DNA from: Roseomonas alba
GTDB lineage: Bacteria > Pseudomonadota > Alphaproteobacteria > Acetobacterales > Acetobacteraceae
DNA length: 64,000 bases
Direction of reading: 5' to 3'
NCBI RefSeq assembly: GCF_019430885.1
Contig: NZ_JAHYBZ010000009.1
Location: 186,001 to 250,000, forward strand
The notes under the pieces were generated by a model. The model saw nothing but the letters and a program-made list of their open reading frames with translations, had not been told where the DNA came from and did not search any database. A program made the position numbers and the translations under genes. Shown one piece after another: positions 52,201 to 61,200 of the stretch (its first letter is position 1; every line of letters begins with the position of its first letter).

Positions 52201-55200
52201 TGCCCGAAAGCGTCATCGCCCCCGCCTCGGCGGCGAGGTCGAGGAGCGGCCCGCCGTTGAGGGTACCAGCCGCGGTCAGGTCGGTGCCGGCGGCCAGCCG
52301 CACCTGGCCGACGCCCGTGATCACGCTGGCGTCGGTGACGACGATGGCGCCCGGCGTGGCCAGCGTGGCATCGGCACCGGCGGTGCCCGAGGCGGTCATC
52401 CTGAGCGTTCCACCTGCGGCGAAGGTCGCGGCGGCGCCGGCGGACCAGGTGCCGCCGACCTCCATCACGCCCTCCGCGTTAAGGGTCAGCGCAGCGCCGG
52501 CTGCGAGGCGGTTCGACGCGACCAGCATCCCGCCGGCGGTCAGCGTGGCGTCGCCGCCGGCCGTGAGCGCCGCCGTCGTGGTCAGGGCGCCGCCGGCGGT
52601 CGCGGTCAGGTCGCCTGTCGCGCCGATGGTGCCCACCAGCGTCACCGCGCCGGTCCCGGCCGTCAGCGCCACCAGCGGGCCGCCGCTGACGGTGCCCTGG
52701 GCGGTGAGATCGGTTCCGGCATCCAGCCTTACGGTGCCGGCGCCGGCGATGGTGCTGGCGGCCTCGGCGGTGATCGCACCCGTGGCGCGCAGGGTGATGT
52801 CGGCCGCACCCGTGCCCGCCGCCGCATAGGCCAGGGCGCCGGTCGTCGTGATGGTCGCAGCGCCACCCGCTGACCAGGCGCCGTCGAGCGACAGCCCCGC
52901 CCCGGCATCCAATGTCAGGGCGCCGCCGGCGTCGAGGCTGTTTGACGCAGCGAGGGCGCCACCCGCCGTCAGGCTGATCGTACCCTCCGCCGTCACGGTT
53001 CCGGTCGTGGTGATGGCGCCGCCGGCGGTTCCGGTCACTGCGCCGGTGGCGCCGATCGTGCCGGCGAGGGTCATCGCTCCCGTGCCCGCGCTCAGCGTGA
53101 CCAGGGGGCCGCCGCCGAGGCTGCCCACGGCCGTCAGATCGGTCCCGGCATCCAACCGCAGCGTGGCGGCCGCCATGATGCTGCTGCCGGACGCAGCCTC
53201 GATCGCGCCCGGCGTGGTGAGGGTGACGTTGCCGTCGCCTCGGCCCGTTGCGGTGTAGGTGAGTAAGCCACCGGCGGCGAAGCGCGCAGCCTCGCCCGCC
53301 GACCAGGCGCCACCGAGTGCCAGGTCGGTGCCGGCAACCAGTTCGATGCCGGCGATCGCGTCCAGGGTCGCCGTGCTGGTCAGCGTGCCGGTCGCTGTCG
53401 CCCCGATCGCGCTGCCGGTGGTGATGCTGCCCGCCAGCGTCATGCCCGCCCCGGCGCCGAGGGTCAGTGCCCCGCCGATATTGGCCACGCCGCTGAAGGC
53501 GAGCGCTCCGCCGGCCGTCAGGCTGGACGCACCCGAGGTGGACAGGCCGCCGCGGTAGTCGATGTCCCCGCCGGCCGAGAGCGTCGCCGTGCCCGGACCG
53601 CCCGCGACGCTGATGCTGCCGGCATCAGCGACGGTCAGGCCCTGGTCGGTATGGAAGGACAGGCTGCCGACCGCCGACACCGCACCGCTGACCAGCAGCG
53701 GCAGCACCGTGTTCAGCGACAGCACCGGACCGGTCGCGACCAGGCCGTCCAGCTCGACGATCTGGTTGTCCTCGGGCAGGGCGATGGTGCCGCCATTCAG
53801 GGTGAAGAGGCCGGTGACGACGATCGCACCGGGATCCTGGGTCACGCCGCCCGTGCTCTCGATGGCGACGCTGGTGCTGCCCTGGATCAGGTCGGTCAGG
53901 CGCACCGCGCCGCCCTGCAACAGGATGGTGGGCGCGGTGATGCCGCCGGCGGTCAGCGCCGCGCCGGCCGCCAGACGGATCGAGACCGGCGCGGTGATGC
54001 CCGTCGCCGCCAGGGCGCCGGCGGTGGCGAGGTCGATGACACCGGTCGCGCCGGCGGCCGGCAGGGTGCCGGCGGCGATGCCCGTCGCCGTGTCGAAGGC
54101 ATTGCCGGAAAGGCCCAGGCGGAAATCGCCCTGCGCCGTGCCGGTGAGGGTCGCGACGTCGACGCTGCCATTGGTCTGGCGTACCGAACCGCCCGCCGCG
54201 CCTGGCTGGCCGGCAACGAGGTCCAGCGTCCCAACCCGGCCGCGCAGCGGCACGTCGCCGACCACGCGGATGTCGCCTGCCGTGCGCTGCGTGCCGTCGG
54301 CGCCGATGCGCAGCCTCGCGGCGGTGGGCGCGTCCAGCGTCTCGCCGCTGCCGCCGAGGCGAGCGAGTTCGACGGCCGTCAGCGCCAGCGTGCCCGCGCC
54401 CGTGCCGCCGAGGGTGACGGTCGTGCCGATCGTCTCGGGCAGCAGGTTGATGGTGCCGTTGGGCGTCTGCACCGAAGCTTGGATGTCGAGGTCGTCGGCG
54501 CGCAGCGTGATGGTCGACCCCGAAGCGCTGGTGCGGATGGCCGAGCCGCCACCACCGTTGCGCAGCGTCATCAGCCCGGCCCCACCGCGGATCGCGACAT
54601 CGCCGCCAGCGACGATGCCGGCCAGCGCGGCGATGCGGTTGCCCGCGATGCCCGGATCGAGCCGCACCGCGCCATTGGGGAAGATCGCGCGCAGCGCGGC
54701 GACGTCGATGCTGGTGCCGGCGGCCTGGGTCAGCGCGCCGTCGCCGATCAGGGTGAGTTGGTTGACGCGCGGTGTGGCGCCACCGGTGGCGAGGGAGACC
54801 GTGCCTTCGATATCCACGCTGCCGGTGACCCCGAGGGCACCGAGGATGAGCTCCGCCGCCGGCGTGCCGGTGGGGAAGAAGGACAGTTCCGTGCTGTCGA
54901 GCGTGATCCGCCCTGCCTGCGTGCTGCCCGATGCGCCACCGAGCACATAGCCGATGCCGGCATCGGTCGTGACAGGCAGCAGGGTGACGGTGCCATCGGG
55001 CACACGGATCGCCGCGGCGATGGCGAAATCATCCGCGCGCAGCAGCAGCGAGCCCCCCGTACCGATATCGAGCGCGCCGGTGACACCGAGGCTCGCGGAG
55101 CCGCCGAAGCCGCCGCTGCGCACCACGCCGTTCGTGCCCGCCACCAGGCCAAGGCCGAGATCCACTCCCGCCGCACTGCGGCCGCCGCCCAGCGCACCAA

Positions 55201-58200
55201 TGGCATTGGCCGGTTGGTCGAGGCTGACCGCGCCACCCGCCAGCGCGGCGAGTTCCGGCGTGCTGATCGTCCCGCCGGTCTGGAGAATGTCGCCGCCCGA
55301 AGCGACACCGCCGTTGAAGGACCCAGTCCGCAGCACGATGCGCCCGCCAGCGCCGGCCGAGAGACTGTCGCCGATGGTCAATGCCGGCGCTTCCAACGTC
55401 AGTACGCGGCCCGCGCCGACCGAGACCGGCAGGTCGAGCGTCAGCGCCAGCGCATTGCGCAGCGTGATGTCGGTGCCGGCCGACAGCGCGTCAATGTCCT
55501 GGATCTGGTTGCGTGCGGTGCCGTCCGGATTGGCGGCGTCGAGCGTGACGACGCCGGTCGCGCTCGCCCGCAGCGTGCCGGTGGCGACGCGCGTGCCCGT
55601 CGCCTGCGTGACGTCGCCTGCAGTCGCTGTCAGGTCCACCGTGCCGGTGGCGAGGGTCTCGTTCAGCCGCAGTGACGGGGCCGAGAGCGTGACGCCACCC
55701 GCGACGGCCGTCCCGCCGGCGCCGGTCGCCCCGGCAGTGAGGTCGAGCGTGTTGTCGAAGGTGACGCCCGTGCCGGCGATGGCGGCGAGGGTACCGACGG
55801 CGTTGTCGCCGGTAAGGGTGATCGCGCCGCTTGCTGTCGCGTTCAGCGTCGCGGCCCGGATGGCGGCGAGGTCGGCGGTGCCGGTGATGTCGCCATTCGT
55901 GGCGGTCAGGTTGACCGTATCGGCCGCGCGCACGGCGATGCTGCCGGCCGCGTCGGTCAGCGCGATGCTGCCCGCCGTGACGGTCACGTCGCCATTGGCG
56001 CTGCGCGTGCCGCGCAGCGTCGTCGCGCCATCGGTCGCGATCGCGATGTTGCCGGTGGCGACGGCCTCGATCTGCGGCAGGACATTGCCTGCGCGGTCGA
56101 GCTGCACGGAGGCGGCTGCGGCGCGCAAGGCAGCGACGGACAGCGCTCCGTCGGTCTGGGTGATCGACCCTGTGGTGGACATATCCACCAGCCCCGCTGC
56201 CGCGCCATCGACGGCGACGGTTCCCGCGAAGGTGATGGTGGCGCCTTCCAGGTGCAGCGTGCCGCCGCCCGCATCGAGCAACGCGATCTCGGCCTGGGAC
56301 AGCCCCGGATCGCCCCCGGCCACGCCGAGCCGCAGCCCCGCCGGATTGGTCGAGACGATGCGCAGCAGCGCGTCCGGCACCGCACCGGTTGCGATCGTCG
56401 CGCCATTGGCGATGACGAAATCCTGCGCCGTCAGCGTGAGGCTGGCGCCTGCCGCCGCGATCGGTGCATCCACGGCGAGCGTGCCGCCTGTGGTCATCGC
56501 GATGGTACCGCCCGCGACGATGCCCCCGCTGCGGCTCTCTCCCGCCACCACATGCTGGATGGCGCTGGCCGTCGTGCCGAGCGTCACGTCGCCGGCGGCG
56601 AAGGCGCTGATGCCGCGCAGCGAGAGCGCGAAGCCGCCGGCCAGGATATCGCCGCCGCTGTGCAGTTCGAGCACCAGCGGGGCCGAGGCGCCGGTCAGAT
56701 CGAGCGTTTGGCGCAGCGTCAGGGTGCCCGCATCGTCCGCGCCGATCACAAGCCGATCCGCCTGCACCCGCTGCAGCAGCGACGTGGCGTAGTTCGTCGT
56801 ATCGCCCGATCCGCCGAGGCCGATCGTCGCCCCGGCGGTGAAGGGCAGGAAGCGCACGACCCCGCCGGGTGCGGAGAAGACCGCACCGGCCATTGCCGGC
56901 GCGACGGTGAGCCCGTCCGCGACGATCTGCACCGCGCTGCCGGCGCCGGCATTGACGCGCGCCGCAACCTCCACGCCGCCCGCCGCATCGGTGAAGGACA
57001 GCGTGCCGCCGTCACGCAGCACGACGCTATCGGCACTGGCCGACGCCGCGCCCACTCCGGCAGCGAGGCGCGTCACCTCGTTGTTGCGCGTCAGCGCGAT
57101 CTCGTCCCCGGCCGAGGCTGAAAGGTCGTGCGTGCGGATGACACCGGCCGTCTGGGTGATGGCGGTGCCGGCCCCGGGCGCGTCGAAATCGGCGCCGGTG
57201 CGCAGGACGATGCGACCATCGGCGATGCTGGCGACGACATCGCCGGCGAGTGCCAGCGTCGGCGCTTCCAGCACCACCGCGCTACCGGTGAAGCCGTTCG
57301 CCGTCACGCCTTCGACGGTCAGCGCATCGGCATTGCGGAAGGTGACGCTGGTGCCCTCGGTGGCGCCGAGTGTCGCGACACGGTTGAGATCCGCCATCCC
57401 TGCCGTTGCGCCGCCGCCATCCAGCATCACCGCGCCGGCCGCCGTTACCGCCAGGCGATCCGCGGTGATCGGCGCGCCCAGCGCCTGGGCGATGCTTCCC
57501 GAGGGCGCGCGGAGGGTGACCGTACCGTCCGGCGCCGCGATGCCGGGGCCGGCAATGCCGTAGCTGCCCGCGCCACGAAACGCGAAATCCTCGCCCGTGC
57601 CGGCGCTGCCCGCGATGTCTCCGACCTGGTTCAGTACAGCGGTGCCGTCGAGCCGCACGGAACCCGCAAGGGCTTGCGCCAGCAGATGCGTGGCCGTGAC
57701 GGAGCCAGCATTCTGCACGATGTCGCCGGTGACCGCAGATAGGGTCAGCAAGCCATCGGCCGTCGGCAGGGTGAAGGTGCCATCGAGCGTGATGCCGCCG
57801 CCCCGCAGCAGTACCGTATTGATGTAGAGTGTGGAGACGGCGCTCGCGACGGTCAGCCCGCCCGCCCCGGCCTCGGAGCGGCCGATGATGAGATGCCGTG
57901 CGTAGAGACCGAGCAGGTCGGATTGCGACAGCGCCAGCGCGCCGGCATCGGTGCCGCCGATGACCACGGCGCGGCCGAGCGTGCGCGGCGCGATGTCGAT
58001 CGTGCCGTTGAGATCGGGGGCGCCGAAGACATCGCCGGCGCCGATGGAGCCGTTGAGCGCCAGCCGATCGGCGCGCAACGTCAGGACGCCGTCGACCGCC
58101 GAGGCATGAACGCCGAGTCCTATGACGCCAAGCGATGCCGGGTTGATCGTCAGGTCACCGGCTGACAGCGTGACCGAACTGCCGAGCACACCGGAGACCG

Positions 58201-61200
58201 CCACCGCGGCCTCGCCCCACAGTGGCACGGAATCGACCGTGCCGGTCGCCAGCGCCCCCGCGGTGTCGAGCGCGAAGGCGCCATCGGTGCCTGCCGCGAC
58301 GTGGCGCACGTCGTTGGTGCCGGTGGTCAGCAGCACGTCGCCGGTCGCGCGGATACCGAGGGTATCGGCGACGATGCGGCCCGTCGCCTCCTGCGTGATG
58401 CCGGCGCCGGCGCCGAGGCGGACCAGGCTGATCGGGGTCGCCTGGTCGATCCCGACCGTCCCGCGCAGCGTCAGCGCCCCCTGCGCGTTGAGGGTGATGC
58501 TGTCGAAGCCGAGGATGGCGCCGGCATTGAGCGTCAGCGCGCCGGCCGCGTCGATGCGCGCCGACCCGCCGGGGGCGGTCTGCGTGATGCTGCCATCCAT
58601 CGCGAGGTCGCCCGCCGCGGCGAAGCTGAAGGTCGTGCCGACCGCGCTGCCGCCCAGCACACCGACGACATTCTGATCCGCCGACAGGGTCGGGGCGAGC
58701 TGCGCATGGCCTGCCGCGGTGACCTCGAGCCGCCCGGCGGTGATGGCCGCACCGGCATCGGCCTGTTCGATGTCGCCGGTGGTCGCGGTCAGGCGCACCG
58801 TGCCGCTGCCGGCCCCGATGGGAGCATTGAGGCTGATCGTGCCGCTGTCGGCGATGATGGTGATGTCGGCATTGCCGGCATTGGTCGGCGCGAGTGGGCC
58901 GGAGACCGTGAAGCCCGTCGTGCTGCGGTATCCGAAGCTCTCGTTGAAGGCGACGCTGCCGAGCGTGCCTACGACGTTCGCCGCCTGGGCAAGGTCGATC
59001 GCGCCATCGGCGTCGAGGGTCAGCGTCCCGGTGGTCAGCAGACCGGCGGCGGTCTGGGTGATGGTGCTGCCGGCATCGGCCCCGGTCGCGCTCAGCGCGA
59101 TGGTGCCGGTCGGGGCGGTGATGACCGGCGCCGCGATGGTGAGGCTGCCGGCGCCGAGGGCGACGGTGGCACCCGCAACGGTCGACTCCACCTCGCTCGC
59201 GACGGTGAGCGCGCCGGTGGTGGTGAAGCTGATGCTGTCATGGGCGTAGAGCGAGCGCTCTCCGCCCGCGCCGCTCGGCGTCAGCCCACCGGCGAGGGTG
59301 AAGTCGCCGCTGCCCGACAGGGTGATGCCGCCCGGTGCGTGGGCGATCAGCGCGACGGTGGTGCCGGCCGGCGCGACCAGCGTGCCGCCGGAATCCTGGA
59401 CGATGGCCCCCGGCGTGAGCAGGGTGATCGCGGCGCCGGCGCCGCTCGCGGTCAGTGGTACGGCGCCGAGCAGAATGTCGTTCGCGCCGGCTTCGAGGTA
59501 CAGCGTCGGCGCGGTCAGCGCGGCCTGCACGCTGATGCCGGCCGCGCTCAGCAGCGACAGGTCGGCGGTGGTGCTCAGGGCCTCGACCGTCGTCAGGCCG
59601 AGTGCGGTGATGGTCGCGACCGGTTCGCTGGCAATGGTGGTGCGGCCGAGGCGCAGCGCGCCGGTCGTGATGGCGGCGAGATCGGCGGTCGCGAGTTCCA
59701 AGGTGCCGGCGGGATTGCCCGCCGTGCCGAGTTGCACGGCATAGTCGCTGGAACGCGGACCGATCTCGACCGTGCCGGCGGTACCGGCCGAGACGGTGCC
59801 GCCCGACAGATCCAGGGCATCGACGCGCAGCGAGATCGTCCGGCCATTCGCCGCGGTCAGCGTGCCGGGCACGGTCAGGCTGTCCGCGACCACTGTCACG
59901 CCGGCCGCACCGGAGCTGATGATTCCGCTCTGGCCAGCCGGAACGGTCAGGTCGCCGCCGACCAGGGCCACGCCGGCGCCGCGCGCCTGGGTCACAAGCA
60001 GGTCGCCCGCGGCTGTGAAGGCCAGCGTGCCCGAGACCCGCGCATCGAGCTCGGTCACGGCATTGGACTGCGCCAGATCGATGCTGGCCGCCGCGCTGGC
60101 GCCTGCTCCGCTGGCCCCGCGCACGCGCAGCCTGCCGCCAGCGGTGCCGCCGAGATCGAGCGAGGCCGTCTGGGTCACCGCGCCGGCGGCGTTGAAGATA
60201 GCGTTGCGCGCAGTGACGGTCGCGTCGAGCGCGAGTCCGCCGGTCGCGGTGGCCAGCGTGACGTCGCTGCGCGCCGCGCCATTGGCTTCGGCCGTCACGG
60301 CGCCGGCGACTGTCATGCTGCCGCCGCGGATGGCGATGCTGCCATCCGTGGTCGAAGCGCCCAGCACCTGCAGTGACCCGTTGCCGCCGGTCAGGGCGAC
60401 GGTATGGTTGTTGCCCGTGACGGCCACAGTCAGCGGCAGTTCGGCGGTCGGGTCCGCCCCGCCACCGGATGCGCGACGCGCCATCACCCCCGCGCCGGGC
60501 TGGGATACATTGCCGGCGGCCGCGAGGCTGACGCTGTCGGCATGGAGGTTGCCGGTCAGTACCAGCGGATTGCCGTTGCCGGTGACCGTGAAGGTCGCCG
60601 CACCCGCGACCGAGACGGTCGCCCCGCTGCCGATTTCCAGCCGCCGCGCACTGCGGACTTGCATCGCACCGTCGTCTGTCCCGCCGCTGCGCAGCACCAG
60701 GCTGCCATTGTCCCGGTCGAGGGCGATATCGCCCGTGCCGCTGACCAGCGCCGTCACGCCAAGGGCCGTTGCGGCGCCGCCGCGGTTCTCGACGGTCGTG
60801 CCGGCCGCCTGGCTGATGCCGGTGGTGGCCGCGACGCCGAGTTCGGTCGCGCGCACATCGCCTTCGAGCGCCACGGCGCCCTCCGTCCCGATGAGCTGCA
60901 CGCCGTTGCCTTCGAGCGTCCCTGTCAGCCGGATCGCCGAGCCGGTCAGGGCGAAGTCCCCCGATGCGCTGCTGGCGGCGAGCGCGAAGGATCCATTATT
61001 GGCACCGAGCAGGCTGACGGCGCCGCCGCTGGACGTGATCGCCAGCGACAGTTCCGTGCCGGCGACCCGGTGCGCGATGCTGCCGCCGGTCTGGGTAATG
61101 TCGCCGGATGCACTCAGGACCACGCCCGTGGCACGCAGATCGGCGGCCAGGCTGATGCCGCCCGCGCCGGTTTCCAGCGACAGCACGCCATTGACCGAGA

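Noticed and set aside
50850..53430. Regular repeats that could be mistaken for a CRISPR array
   Set aside because: Units are 246 and 429 bp, diverged, in frame and translated; there are no short identical repeats with unique spacers and no cas genes.
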